Origin: Dimorphilus gyrociliatus
Lineage: Eukaryota > Annelida > Polychaeta > Dinophilidae
Direction: 5' to 3'
Assembly (NCBI GenBank): GCA_904063045.1
Contig: CAJFCJ010000006.1
Coordinates: 496,001-560,000 of the forward strand
Length of the DNA: 64,000 bases
Shown here: positions 11,341 to 24,500 of the stretch, piece after piece
Position numbering within the stretch: the stretch's first letter is position 1
Layout of the letters: every line of letters begins with the position of its first letter
The notes under the pieces: generated by a model
Seen by the model: the letters and a program-made list of their open reading frames with translations, nothing else
Database searches by the model: none
Told to the model about the DNA's origin: nothing
Made by a program: the position numbers and the translations under genes

Positions 11341-13605
11341 ATGATTGTTGTTATTCAGCCAGGTTCTACCTATTTGCGGATAGGAAGGTACATAAACCAA
11401 TAACGTTGTTTTAATTCATTATCCTTTGCAATTATCCAGATCATCAGATCATTCTCCCTTAATGATACACCATTGCATTGCTCGAAGACATAAGAAAGTT
11501 TCTCAAAAAAAGGAATATTTCAACTATTATAGGGAATCAGTGACGGTTTGGTTTTAAATTTATTTTTTCAACTATTTAAGGTTAGTTGTTTTATTCGTAG
11601 GATAAAGAAAATACCCTACAAGATAAGGAAAGAGGAATAGCATATGCTGAAAGTTTACTGGCCTCCAAATACATGAGTAATAATTCGTATCGACAACCAA
11701 CGTCAATAAAAAAACATACCAGTGCCAATCAAAATGAAGAAGTTTGTGAGATATCTTCTCAGAAATCCTCTTTAACTGATTCATGTTTTGATAAGGAGCC
11801 TGAATATATTGTTGGTTCTGAGGCTTTACTGTTATCTGTAAGTATATTGGCTATTATTAGTTGGCGTTTTGGTTAAGATTTTTCTTGAAAAAGCCGGATG
11901 CTCCATATAACATACATTGGCCGGTCAAATGTGGACGATTAAATCTTCATAGCAAAGTAAATGGGGGTATTACGGGCGTACAATCTGATTTGACAGATAT
12001 TTGGAAATGGGTCCTGGAAAATCCGATGAAACTAACGCCTGAAGAAAGACGAAAGAGTCGGGTTGTTGTTGTTGTACCTGACATATTTGAAAGAATTTAC
12101 ATATCAACTATAGTGGGTATTTTGTTGGATCAGCTGGAGTTCACTGAAGTATTTCTGCACCAGGAAGCAGTTTGCTCAGCTCTGGGTGTGGGAGTTATAT
12201 CGGCATGCGTCATTGATATGGGTGATCAGAAAACAAGCATCACTTGTGTTGATGATGGTATAGCCTTAAGAAATTCGAGGTTGATTAGAAACTAAACATC
12301 GAAGATACAATATTAATAAAACTTTTTTCGCATTGATAGGCTAACTTTAGAAGTTGGAGGATCAGATATTTCTTTAATTTGGCATTGGCTCTTAAGAAAG
12401 TTAGGTCTGCCTTGGGATCAGTTTGATTGGAGACGCTACGATCATTTTTTACAATTGCAATCATGGAAAGAGCAGTTTTGCACTCTTGATCTGGTTGTTA
12501 TAGTATTTGTTTGCCCTCAAAAATTATATATGTTTTTGTTATTATAATTAATAGGATGATCATGGATCACATCTTCAGCATTTACACCTTAATCTACCTA
12601 ATACACGCCTGAAGAAGTTTCATTTGTTGGTAAGTTTGTCGACGAAGCGTATTTTAAGCAAAAAAGATATCTGTTGTTGTAATATAGATGGGAGACGAAC
12701 GCCTATTGGCACCAATGGCAGTCTTTTCCCCGAGTCTGTTTTCTAAATCAAGTCACAATATAAGAATTCCTTCTAAATTACCATCGAATTGTTCTGATGA
12801 TCCATTCGACGATGTTTTCGTCCAGCAATCTCAAATCAGGGGTCCTGGAGCTGGATCAGAAAATGTTGGTTATTATTAACTAATCATCAAAACAGTCGTT
12901 TAGAAATTGGCTATTGCAGACTAAGAAAGCAAAAAAGAAAATGAATACTGAGGAAGATTTAGTCGAAACTCACCATGCCGACGATGAAGATTCTTGTGAC
13001 GTTGTTGACACTCAATCTGTGCACTCTTTTGAAGTGGGAAATTCCAATTTGGCAGCAGTTTCCATGCGTGAGTATTTTTATGTTTCAACAAGAATTCACT
13101 TCTACATTTTTACAGCTGTTGCAATGAGTGGTCAAAGTGGTCCTGGACGACCGCCTAAACCAAAAATCACAGATGACTATGATCCAATCACCCTGACGGA
13201 TTTTCCTTCTTTACCCCAAGCTATTGCTCTTTGTATAGGCAAATGTGGTAAGGTACGACTTATCCGAAAATTCAAGTCTTAGAAGCTTTTCTTTCAGAAA
13301 CTGAAGAGCTACGGCGTAAAATGTGGTCAAATATTGTTTTAGTTGGAGGAGGTCTACTTTTTCCAGGTGCTTCCAATTTCTTACAGCAGTCATTATGGCC
13401 CTTACTGCCAGCTCATCTACAGCTTCAACCCGATTCTCTTGAAGTTCTCTCTCACCCAAAGGATGTTGATGCTAGACTTGTTGCATGGAAGGCTGCAACA
13501 GTTTTGTGCTGTTTAGACTCTGCTCAGGAGTTATGGATCTCAAGGACGGAGTGGCAGGACTTCGGTACCCGAATTATCAGAGAAAGAGTACCATTTGTTT
13601 GGTAA
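11341..13605 (+). CDS. ACTR8: Actin-related protein 8 (INO80 complex subunit)
   Basis: Ten exons: 11341-11387, 11440-11539, 11601-11837, 11894-12279, 12340-12493, 12555-12629, 12688-12864, 12920-13067, 13116-13247 and 13298-13605, giving 587 residues (human about 624). The start M-I-V-V-I-Q-P-G-S-T-Y-L-R-I-G-R is the actin-fold phosphate-1 segment. Arp8 hallmarks follow: C-I-A-R-R-H-K-K, Y-N-I-H-W-P-V, H-Q-E-A-V-C, D-M-G-D-Q-K-T-S, G-D-E-R-L-L-A-P-M-A, the V-G-G-G-L-L-F-P phosphate-2 loop, and the end E-L-W-I-S-R-T-E-W-Q-D-F-G...R-E-R-V-P-F-V-W. Arp8 is a nuclear INO80 subunit that binds nucleosomes and extranucleosomal DNA. The middle (residues about 370-440) is the poorly conserved acidic insert usual for Arp8. 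The vertebrate N-terminal extension is absent from this model. Confidence 0.93.
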
Positions 13606-14263
13606 AGTTCTAGAAAGTACTAGTTTTAAATGTATATATCTGTTTATTGATATGTTTAAAAGAAATAAAACTATTTTTTGTTACATATCAAATTTCATTT
13701 TCATCTAATTATGAACTAGCGAATGAGTTGTTCAGTAGGGTGAACAACACTTTCAATTTTTTACATATGAGTTCAAAATGTGACTGTTTTTGCATATTTT
13801 CTTTGGTTACCAGTATAATCATTAATTAAAATGACAATCGTTTATCTTAAGTCTCTATACCATTTTATAGACAGCCAAGTTTCGTCTAAATTTGCTGTCA
13901 TCACAGTATAAAGTTTTTTTTTCTAAGGTCTTTAAAGAAAAATCCTGGGACTAAATTTGTTAAATTCGAAACAGGTCATGCAAAAGTGTAATTTTGACTT
14001 GATGATAACTTAGATTAAGTATGATAAAAATATTTTATTTGATATTTATTTTTTACAGCATATTATATTAAAATAGAGTCAAAATTTTGACCATTACAGT
14101 TTCGTTCTCTGCATCCTAGTTCGTCGATTTCATTCAACTGTCTTCTGCAAATTTTACATACCTTGCTTTTAGAGCATGGGACTATTTCTCTCCATATCTG
14201 TAATAATTCAGACACCTGTTTTAGTCATATTATACGTCTATCTTATCCGACAAGATAATTTGC
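13606..14263. other. Intergenic, ACTR8 to sulfotransferase
   Basis: About 0.66 kb. It contains the ACTR8 polyadenylation signal AATAAA at 13664-13669 and then AT-rich sequence with no ORF that I can support. The sulfotransferase promoter is presumably in the second half. Confidence 0.55.
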
Positions 14264-15706
14264 ATGATTATAAATATTTTACAATTATCATCTTCAATAA
14301 TCATGACGAACATATTGGATCTAGCAATTTCTTACTTCTATAGAACCCTTGTTTATATATTCAATAAAGTAATTCTATTCATAGAGAAGCATATAAAGCA
14401 TGGAAAATTGTTCACGGTCAATTATGATAATATTTTAAAATCTTGCAATGCGGCTGAGCAATTTGAAACATATGACCCAATTATGATGGAAGGTTTGGAT
14501 AAATGCCTTCCTGCTTTAGCTGATAACAACGATCTAAGACCAATGGGACGTATTTTACACTGCTATAGAATACAAGCTGCCCTAAAATCAAGAGCCTCGA
14601 TTAGAAAATATCTATCGCTTAATCCTGAAATAAACTCTGAACCAGTTAATCGACCTGTTTTCATTATTGGTTTACCCAGGACTGGAACTACTCATTTGTT
14701 TAACTTATTATCACAAGATAGAAGGTTTAAAGCACCCCTAACATGGGAAATGAATTTCCCAGTCCCGCCGCCTTTAGGTAACGAAAGTTCACAAGACTCT
14801 CGAGTTAAAGCTACTAAGAGTATGTTTGGTAAGTTGAATAATAATTAATTCTATCAGACTATTCCATATACCGTTTTTATTTACTGTACAGAGACTCTGG
14901 TAAAAATTTATCCCTCAATCAAATATACTCATGATTTGCAAGCATTATCACCAGAGGAAGATGTTTGGATATTAGAGCGCTGCGGAATTTTCTCAGAATT
15001 TGAGTATTATTTTAATAATACCGAAGAATATTCGAATTGGTACAAGTATATGGATGAAGCTAAAATGATCGCAAGGTATCACTACTACAAACAAGAGTTA
15101 CAATGCATCGGAAAAAATTATGATATGAAACAAAGACATTGGTTGATTAAATGCAGATTGCATCTCTTTTGGCTTAGATCACTGCTGAAAGTGTTTCCAG
15201 ATGCTGTTCTAGTTTGGACTCATAGGCCTTTACAAAAATGTGTCCCATCTTATTGTTCTTTAGAGTATATTTTTTCTGAAGTTCAACAGATAGACCTACC
15301 AAATATGGAAGCATATAGAAAAAGAGTGTGCAAGCATTTATCGGATCTTGCGAATGAAGGCAAGTTTAATTCTTAAAAGTAATATGGTTAATTATTTTCT
15401 CTAAATTAAGGTACTATCGTAAGAAACAAACTCGAAAAAGAGCTAGGAAAGAAAGCTTCTCCATTTTACGACATTCAATTCAATGATTTGTGCAGAAACC
15501 CCCAGAGAGTTTTAGAAGATTTTTACAACTATCTAGGTTGGGATATCAGCAAAGAACTTCAAAAAAAGTTTGATAGCTATTTACAAAACAACCCAAAGGA
15601 TAAGCATGGAGTTCATAATTACTCTATGCAGGAGTTTGGCATAGATGAAAAGATGTTGACAGAGGAATTTAGTAACTACATGGATTACCATAAAAAACTT
15701 TTCTAA
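14264..15706 (+). CDS. PAPS-dependent sulfotransferase (Sulfotransfer_3-like)
   Basis: Three exons, 14264-14828, 14892-15359 and 15411-15706, give 442 residues. The P-loop-like 5'-phosphosulfate loop G-L-P-R-T-G-T-T (residues about 137-144) binds PAPS. A 3'-phosphate-type segment follows around D-A-V-L-V-W-T-H-R-P and V-P-S-Y-C-S. The C-terminal R-N-P-Q-R-V-L-E-D-F-Y-N-Y-L-G helix is usual for this family. Residues 1-40 hold a hydrophobic stretch that could be a membrane anchor, or be dropped if translation starts at the second ATG (about 14303). Substrate unknown. The protein resembles the broad animal/bacterial Sulfotransfer_3 group more than cytosolic SULTs or heparan sulfotransferases, by eye. 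Intron 2 uses a GC donor (AAG/gcaagt). The gene ends 23 bp from the ALAS stop codon. Confidence 0.8.
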
Positions 15707-15720
15707 ATATTATTCTTAGA

Positions 15721-15726
15721 AATAAA
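15721..15726 (+). terminator. Polyadenylation signal of sulfotransferase gene
   Basis: AATAAA 14 bp after the sulfotransferase stop. A cut 10-30 bp downstream would fall inside the last ALAS exon, so the two mRNAs should overlap tail-to-tail. Confidence 0.55.
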
Positions 15727-15729
15727 TTC

Positions 15730-17738
15730 TTACACTACCTGTTTTAAAACGTCTACAAATTCATCCATCATTTCTTTTGTATGATGAGGTGTTGGCGCTA
15801 CTCGTAATAGTTCTTTCCCACGGGCCACCGTTGGGTAATTAATTGGCTGCACATAGATATTATTACGATCGAGCAGAGTGTGACCAATCTTCATTGCCAA
15901 CTGAGCATCACCTACCTAATGAGCAATTTTTTACTGGTTAAAACTATTTCCGTACTAATTAAGTAACACCTACATGAATAGGTATAATGTGACTTGGGCA
16001 TGGTACAACAGGAATATCACTCTTAATAAGCTTTTGCCTCAAGTATTTGACATTTTGCTGATGACGTAAACGAAGCAGTCTTCCTTCACAGCTTTTCAAA
16101 ATCCTCACTGATGTTAATGCCCCAGATAGGACAGTAGGAGGCAACGAAGTTGTAAATATAAATCCAGCCGCATAGCTTCTTATAAAGTCAATCAAGGTAG
16201 AATTTCCAGCAACATACCCACCCATGTTTCCAAATGCTTTACCTAGAAGCATAAAATTTTTAACGCAACAAACTATGAAATATTTTCTAACAATACCTAG
16301 TGTGCCAGATATTATATCTATTTTATCAGTAATACCATCGCGATCTGATATTCCGCCTCCTTTTTTACCATACAGTCCTACGGCGTGAACCTCATCGACG
16401 AATGTTAAGGCGTTATACTTTTTCGCTAAGTCGCATAATTGTTCGGCTTTACATACGGCACCTGTGTATATAAGATTAGTCACAATCCATTAGAAAATAT
16501 TTTTTTAAACTTTAGAATATTCTATTTTTACCTGTCATAGAGTGAACTGTTTCGAATGCTACTATTTTCGGCTCTGAAGGATCTGTTTGTCTAAGTAATT
16601 CTTCCAAATGATCAGGATCATTGTGTCGAAATATGGTTTTCTTTGCGTTACTATGTCGTATTCCTTCTATCATGGAAGCATGATTTCCGGCATCGGAAAA
16701 TATATGACAATCTGGGAGCAAAGTTTAAAGCAGATGCAATTTAATTACAAGGAATTTTATGTTAAGTACTTGGTAATAATTTTCCGAGAGTACACAATGT
16801 CGAATGATTGGCTACGTAACATGAAGTAAACAATAAAGAGCTTTCTTTTCCATGTAAATCTGCTAATTCGGTTTCTAATTCTTCGTGTGTAGTGGAATTT
16901 CCCGAGATATTCCTCGTGCCTCCAGATCCGGCACCTTGTTCCATTAATGCAGTTCTATCAAAAAGTGTGTATAATGACAACAGATGCAACTAACTGATTT
17001 TGAACGTACTTACAAAACTGATTTCTGAACGGATGGATGCCAACTCATACCTAAATAGTCATTGCTACACCACACAGATACTTCCTTATGACCAACCTTT
17101 TCATCAACTTCAGCTGATGGAAAGCTGGATCCTTTACGATTAATTTTCCTAAATATACGATATGAATGGTCTTGTTTTTTTTTCTCAATTTGTTCGCGAA
17201 AAAAATGATTGTAAGTGAATTGCTCTTCTGCCAATTCATCATGACCTATAAATATATAAACTCATACATTTGTCATTCAACTGGCTATTGTTGCCAAATA
17301 CCTCTAAGTTTTGGCTCGACTTGGCTGGAAAAGTGTCTTTTAACGGCATTGTAAATTGGTGTGTGCTTATTTGAACTTGTTTTCAGTTTTTTTTGACAAT
17401 CGTCGTTCTTTTTCGCTATTAATGAGTTGTGTGTACTAAAGTGATATTTATGTCGTTTAAATATATTACTTACCTTTTAGAACATAGTTCGCAGCTGCTG
17501 TTAGCTGAATTACGTCACTCATGGATTCCTTTGAAAGAAGCTTTTTTGACAGAAAAGGGCACTTGGATAGTGCCCGACTTATCTCTTTACCTTTACCTAT
17601 ATCCTCTACTGATTGTTCCCAAACAGAATATTTGCTTATTACGTGGGACATAACTGGACAACGTAGAATATTTCCAGAACTAGCTTGAATTTGTCCTACA
17701 TTCAATTTCGTTAAGAAAGGGCACTTTAGTACGTTCAT
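15730..17738 (-). CDS. ALAS: 5-aminolevulinate synthase, mitochondrial
   Basis: Seven exons on the minus strand: 17738-17474, 17245-17014, 16954-16770, 16711-16532, 16461-16297, 16242-15970 and 15911-15730, giving 493 residues. The PLP enzyme condenses glycine with succinyl-CoA, the first step of heme synthesis in the matrix. Visible landmarks: [45 protein letters not shown], and the PLP-lysine segment [10 protein letters not shown]. The N-terminus carries Cys-Pro heme-regulatory motifs K-C-P-F (5-8), R-C-P-V (26-29) and K-C-P-F (59-62). I chose the ATG at 17738 because it places the first C-P motif where vertebrate ALAS1 has it; the frame is open upstream to an ATG at 17819, but that stretch looks intronic. 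Intron 1 is 228 bp. Confidence 0.93.
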
Positions 17739-18530
17739 TTTCCCGTTCGTTGATTCTGTTGCGGCAAGATAAACTAATAGTATATATGAAATCGAAAAAA
17801 CCTGGTTTATCATGCGCATGTAATAATTTACATATCACCAAAAATATTAACATTCTATCTTAACTGATAGAAGTGAAATTTTCTGGAGGTTAATCTTATG
17901 TAAAGTGTAGAATAGAAACTGCTAGTCCATGACAGTTATCGTAAAGGAGGAACTTGGAGGAAAACGTAAATTGAAAACTTACAATCAAAAGGATTTTTTC
18001 ATAGGAAGTTAGAAAACACAGAAATGAAGAATAATCAAAATATGTGCTCCTCTCTCAGAGCGACAAGGTCAAGGCGAAGTCGATATATCGGACTATGCAG
18101 ATCAGGTAACCAGTTCAATTTTTTTATATGCATCGACTATAGATGGCGTGTCTTAAGCCAAACAAGTAGGCTTAACGTTTAAAGTTGGTGGCGCCGAGTT
18201 TTTATTGGCCCACTAACCCATTTCGACCTCCTTGTACCGGTTTCTTTTTCACGCTAGTTGTCGTATAGAGCACTCCTGATAATCGACTTATATTTAAATA
18301 ATTGTCGAAAAGTTGTTTTATCGTAAACTACGCGAATAACCGACCTGTTTCCTATGTAAGTCTTGGTTTTGTATTAATATCTGGGAAACACATCCAGATG
18401 CGTATATCATACACGCCTAGCGTTCTGCGCTAGTCTTCTACATGTTACGCTTTTAACTGTTCGCTTTCTCCTTTCAGATAAAATTCGAATGCGAGGTATC
18501 AGGTAGCGGTAATAGAACAAAGATAAAGTA
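17739..18530. promoter_or_regulatory. Divergent promoter region ALAS / laminin beta
   Basis: About 0.8 kb between two divergent start codons. It holds AGATGGCG at 18141, GGTGGCGCC at 18187-18195 and an inverted CCAAT box (ATTGG) at 18204-18208. The part from about 18180 to 18530 is clearly richer in C and G than its surroundings and probably contains the laminin promoter and leader. Confidence 0.4.
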
Positions 18531-21500
18531 ATGAATGCTTGGATTTTAGGATCCTGCCTAATACTATTCCATTGTAAGTACTTTTATTTGCAATTTTAGC
18601 GTAATATTTTATATGCTATTTTATTAAAATATTTAACAATCTTATTCCTAAAGTGTGATAGATGTTCGTAAGATTCTTTTCTTTGAATTAATCATTATTG
18701 TAGGCTTGATATTCCTTAAACTTTTTATCCATCTGCACTGGACCACCAATAGAGATATCAAGCTACATAAAAGCATCATAGGCCTATAAGAGTTTTTACG
18801 GCTTGGTCAAAGGTGATAGGGTTGTGTTTGTTCGCGCCTTTGCCGTATCGGCGTCGAGATAAATTAAGATAAAAAGGGAGAGTGAATTTTTTGTTTACGG
18901 TCAAAAGGCTATTGCACGATATTATCAAAATTTTATAATAATTATAATTTGCGCTTTTAAAATTTGGAAAAAGGTTTTAAAGCAACTTGTTTGAATTTTG
19001 CTTTAGATGCCTTGTGCATACAAGATCGAAGCTACACTTACTCGGACAGACCATCCTATTCTAATGAAGCACAATGCACAGATAAATTTTGTCGTTTACG
19101 TTCTGGTAATCTTATGATTGGAAGAACGAGTCCAAAATACTTGCGAGCATCTTCGACTTGCGGTACAAATGGAACGAGAAGTTCGTACTGCGTTATTCTT
19201 AACAAAAGATGTGGTAATTTAGAAGAGAATTCTAAACGATGTTACCTTTGTGAAAACAATGCGCACAACATTTCAAATGTCTTGAAATCAAATTATGAAT
19301 ACGAAAGGCGAAGAAAAAGAGATACTGAAGCAGCATGCGAACCGACTTACGCTACTTGGTGGCAAAGTGAAAACGGTATCCATAACGTATGGATACAGTT
19401 TGATCTACACGCAGAATTTTACTTGTCCCATATTACGATTTTGTTTAAAACTTTTCTGCCCGCCGCCATGTTGATTGAAAGAAGACGTGGACCTCCCGAT
19501 TCTTGGAACGTGCTCAGATATTACGCAGAGGACTGCAAATCGAGTTTTCCTGGAGTTTCAACAAAACTTCCCTCGAAAGTTGAAGATATAGTGTGCCATA
19601 ATAAATACTCGAAATCAATTTATCGCCCTTCCTACTTAGGGCAGTTTCAATTTCGACCTTTTCCGCCTTATTCAAACCCTTCTGAGTTGGAAATAGACAC
19701 ATTTGAATATCAAGATTACCTTCGATTTAACAGTCTGCGCATCAATTTTACGAAGTTGCACACCTTTGGAGATGAGTTATTAGCCAAGAGAAATGAAATT
19801 CTAAACAAATATTATTATGCAATATATGAATTAAGCGTCTATGGAATGTGTTCTTGTTATGGTCATGCTGATAAATGTCAGCTGGGAAAAATTGATGTGG
19901 ATGATTACCAAGTTGCGGCTAACAAAGAAGAAGGAGTAGTTTATTCCGTTTGTAATTGCTTGCATAACACTGATGGTAAAAATTGCGAAAAGTGTAAACC
20001 TCTTTACAACGATTTACAATGGGAGCCAGCTATCAGTAAAGTCTTCGAATGTCAAAGTAATTTAATACTTTATAAATTGTTTTTATATAGAACTATTATA
20101 TATAAACCTTCATTGTATAAATACAGAATGCGAATGCCACGGACATGCAGACTCTTGCAAATTCACACCAGAAATTTATGCTGAAAATATGGCAAAGTAC
20201 AATAAAAGTTCAGGTGGAAGCTGTAACTGTTACAAAAATTATACTGGAAATAATTGTCACATGTGCAGTTTGGGTTTCTATTTTCAATACGAATATCCAG
20301 ATGATTTCAGACGCCACGATGCATGTGTTGAATGTAACTGTGGAACAGGTAGTCGAGTAATTGACGCTCCTCGTGGTGGAGATCAAACTGATGTTATACA
20401 ATATGTTTGTCAACATCAAACTGAGCGAGACAGTCAAGGAAACATCCTGAAGAGAGCAGGGCAGTGCGAATGTAAAGAAAATGTTGAGGGTTATCATTGT
20501 GACATTTGCAAAGACGGGTTTTGGAATCTCACACTTGACAATCCTTTGGGATGTGAAAGTAAAAACGCTTCTTTAGTCACAAAAAAGATATTATAGTTCT
20601 GATATTTTGTAACTTTAACAGAGTGCACTTGCGCAAAAGAGGGGACGATTGAAAATAAGGGATGCAATAAAGTTACCGGAAAATGTGAATGTAAGCGTAA
20701 TGTTATTGGTAAAAATTGTGATCAGTGCAAAGTAAGAATTTTAATGAATGCTTAGAGGATATTTATTATTTTAAACTTATTTAGGAAAACACATACGGTC
20801 TCTCTGATAGAGAAGATGGATGTGCCGAATGTGACTGTCACTCCGGCGGTGCCAGAGAAGCAGGTTGTGATGTAAATACTGGTCAATGTAACTGTAGACC
20901 AAATATGGCTAATCGGACTTGTGGCGTTCCTAAATCTGCCTATTATGTGCCGAACATGGACTCTATTTTAATAGAAGCTGAAGTTTCCGTTATAGTAAGA
21001 AAAAAAGTTATATGATATCATTCCTAATTTAAAAATCAATAGGATCCTACTCCAAATACACCAATTGAAGAAATATATGACCTGGCTGGAATTCCTTCGA
21101 CAGGCAATGGTTTCATAGAGTTTCCGTATGGAGAAGAAATAAAATTTAATTACACACATAAGAAGCCGGACGGTCATTTTTTCATTGCCCTACGTCATTC
21201 TTATTTGCCTGTATGACTATCAACTTTTACTTATCACCTTGAAATTCTATTTCTAAATAGCATTACACTTTCAGAGATATTCGAATTTTGAAATAGATGT
21301 TAGAGTCGATGCTCATCAGCCTCAAAATAAATTTTGTAGTGAAAAAATTCAAACATCTCGACTGAAAGTAGAAGTAGATCAAGTATATACATTGGGACAT
21401 TCCGATAAATGCTTTGAACAATGGAAAAATTATACGATAACGCTTGGTCCTATTTACGAAAATGAATTCTACCTCGATTCAGTTCGTTAGACTGACCTTA

Positions 21501-24500
21501 TGATAAAATCAAATTTCACTTAATGTTGTCTTTTAGGTTATACTCTTTCCAAATATCGAAAAAGTGGACATCTTGGAATCAAAAAAGTATCCAGCTGGGA
21601 CACTCCAACGTCGTTTCTTTTATCATCACTGTGAGAGTCCGATTTTGGATTTAAGATACAGACAACAAGACAAATTAAGTGAAGATTGCTCAGATATGGC
21701 ATATATTATTATGGCTGTTGCTAATGATGGAGCTGATCGTAATTATTTAATTTCATAACTCAGGTCACAATTTCATTTTGTTCCGTTTAGCTTGCAACTG
21801 TGACAGCGAAGGAATAAATAAAACAAGTGAGTGCGAAAAACTGGGAGGAGATTGCACTTGCAAGAAGAATGTAGAAGGGACGAAATGTGATAGGTGCAAA
21901 AAAGGATATTTCAACCTCGCCCATCCTAACGGATGCCAGTGTTAGTTTCTTTTATTTCTAATTTTTATTTTCTTTATATTGAACCGAAATACACAGCATG
22001 TGATTGCCACGCTGAGGGAGCAACGGGAATTTCGTGTACTAGAAATGGAGATTGCATGTGCGACAAAGAAAAAAACATTACCGGTCAAAAGTGTGATCGC
22101 TGTATTGTGAGTTAGTTCATTTTTCAAGCTAATGATTTAAATTGTTTTATACCTCAGACACTTCACTACCGTTTCCCATTTTGTGATCCATGTGAATGCA
22201 ATAACATGGCTGATACCTGTAATAATCAAACAGGTGAGTGTCACTGTAAAAGTCATACAACTGGATGGAATTGTGATAAATGCGAAAAAAACTATTACAA
22301 CTCGTTGAAACCTTTGGGAAAAGTTAGGTGTGAAGCATGCAAATGTCCTGGAACACCTGACTCTCTTTCATACTTTGCTAGTGGTTGTGAGTTCTTGCCA
22401 AATCTGGGAAGAGCCAAATGTTTTTGCGATATTGGCTATGCTGGGTACGCCTGCGATGAATGCGCAAACGGTTATTATGGTAGACCAAAGTTTGGGGAGA
22501 AATGTAAAAAATGTGAATGCCACAATAACGTTGATCCTGACAGTGAAAAGATATGCGATAAGGAGAATGGAACTTGTTTTGATTGTTTATATCACACAAC
22601 GGGCAAAAATTGTGAACTTTGTAAGAATGGTTATTATCCTAACAATAAACTGCTCGATGGATATAATGATATGCCACCGTGTCTAGGTAATGAATTTAAA
22701 AATCAATTGATAAATTACTTCAAATCGTATAATATTAAAAACTTAACATTTTGAACAGATTGTAAGTGCAATTCTTTTGGAACAATCAAGAGAGATGAAA
22801 ATAATTGTGTCAATGATTATTCGGGGCAGTGTCGCTGTTTACCAAATGTGGTAGGGCGCGCATGTGACAAATGCGTAGATGATAAACATTGGAACTTCTA
22901 TAGTGGTTTGGGTTGTAAACCATGCGATTGTGACATAAAAGGGTCGCTGGATCCATTCTGTTATTCCGATTCAGATTTTAGCGGTCAGTGTAAATGCAAA
23001 ATTGGTCGAGGTGGAAGAAAATGTGATGAATGTGAGAATGATTATTACGGCGATCCTGAAGCTGATAACTGTCAAGGTAAAGACCTCATTCTTAATGTTA
23101 ATAGACTCTTAAAGCATTTTTTTTTTATAGAATGTAATTGCAATCCTTATGGAACTGAATACTCCGAAAGAAATATGCTTCAGCCCTGTAATAAAACCAC
23201 AGGACAGTGCAACTGCACTACAGGAATAACTGGTTTGAAGTGTGATATGTGTGCTAGAGGTACTAAAGGCAAAGCTCCTGCTTGTGAACCATGCGGAGAA
23301 TGTTTTGATAATTGGGATAGAATAATCAATGAACTAGCTGATAAAACAGATAACTTAATAAAAAATGCGACAAGTATAAAAACAGACGGAACTTCCGGTG
23401 CATTTAAAACAGAATTCAAGTATATGGATGATGTTCTTTCGAAAATACGAAAAATCATTAACAGTAACAATTTTACAAGAGAAGATTACGTGAAGAAACT
23501 TGCAATGGCCAAATCTATAAAGTCTGTTACATAAATTGTTTTATGCCTTCAATTAATATATTTAATATATCTTAATTTTTAGCGATTCTCTTCAATCCGT
23601 CGAGAAAACGTTTGAGAATTTGATGAAAAAAGTCGTTCCTCGAGAATTAGATCTAAAATCCTTGGAGCATGATAATTCAGAAACATTGCAATTATTTGAC
23701 AAATTACAAGCAAATGATACTAAGTTAAACAAGGAAGCTCAGAATTTACAGGACAAAGTAGTTAAAGGTGATTAAAGATTCACATAGAATTCGTGAATTA
23801 ACTAGAAAATTCTTCAATTAAGGTGCTGAAAAGAGTACGAAAGAAAGCTTAGAGAAAGTCAGACAAGCCAAAGAATTTTTGAAAGCAGCAAATGTTACAA
23901 GAAGATTAATAATTGAAGAAATTGATGAAGCTAGATTCAACATTCGATCTGGATCAGTAAGAATAATTTTAAAATATTTGATTTAGCTTTAAACTAAAAA
24001 TGATATTACATTTTAGGTTCATTTTGATGAAAAAGTTGCTAAGAACAAAGAAAGAATAGAAAAGCTATATCAAGATGTTTCACTTCAAGAAAATGACTTC
24101 TCAAATATCAACAGACTTGTAAGCTTAATTGTTTTCCACTGAAACAAGCTGTATATATATAAAACATTTGGTATTTTTATAGATATGCGGAGTTCAAGTG
24201 AAGGACTGTCACAAAACGTGTGGTGGTATAGGATGTAAGAAATGTGGAATTGAAGTTTCCTGTGCAAACAGCACTCTAGAGATCACCAATAGGGCTACAA
24301 TGTCAATTGAAAAATTTCACAAGACTGCTCAAGAAAAACGTGGTTCAATTAAAGATGCATTTAGTAAAACTGAAAAGAAAAAAAATAGCATGAACAATTG
24401 GCTAAATCAAATTGATAATCTGGCAGAGAGTATACATGATTTTATGAATACTACCAAATCGACACTAATTGATGTAAATGAGGTTTTAAACTATGCAAAG

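Noticed and set aside
11860-11893. In-frame extension of ACTR8 exon 4 upstream to the ttag at 11859
   Set aside because: It would leave a 22-bp intron. The later acceptor at 11893 gives a 56-bp intron and better agreement with the Arp8 Y-N-I-H-W-P region.
17739-17819. N-terminal extension of ALAS to an ATG at 17819
   Set aside because: The stretch has a donor-like site, pyrimidine tract and acceptor, reads as hydrophobic filler, and would push the first heme-regulatory motif away from its usual place.
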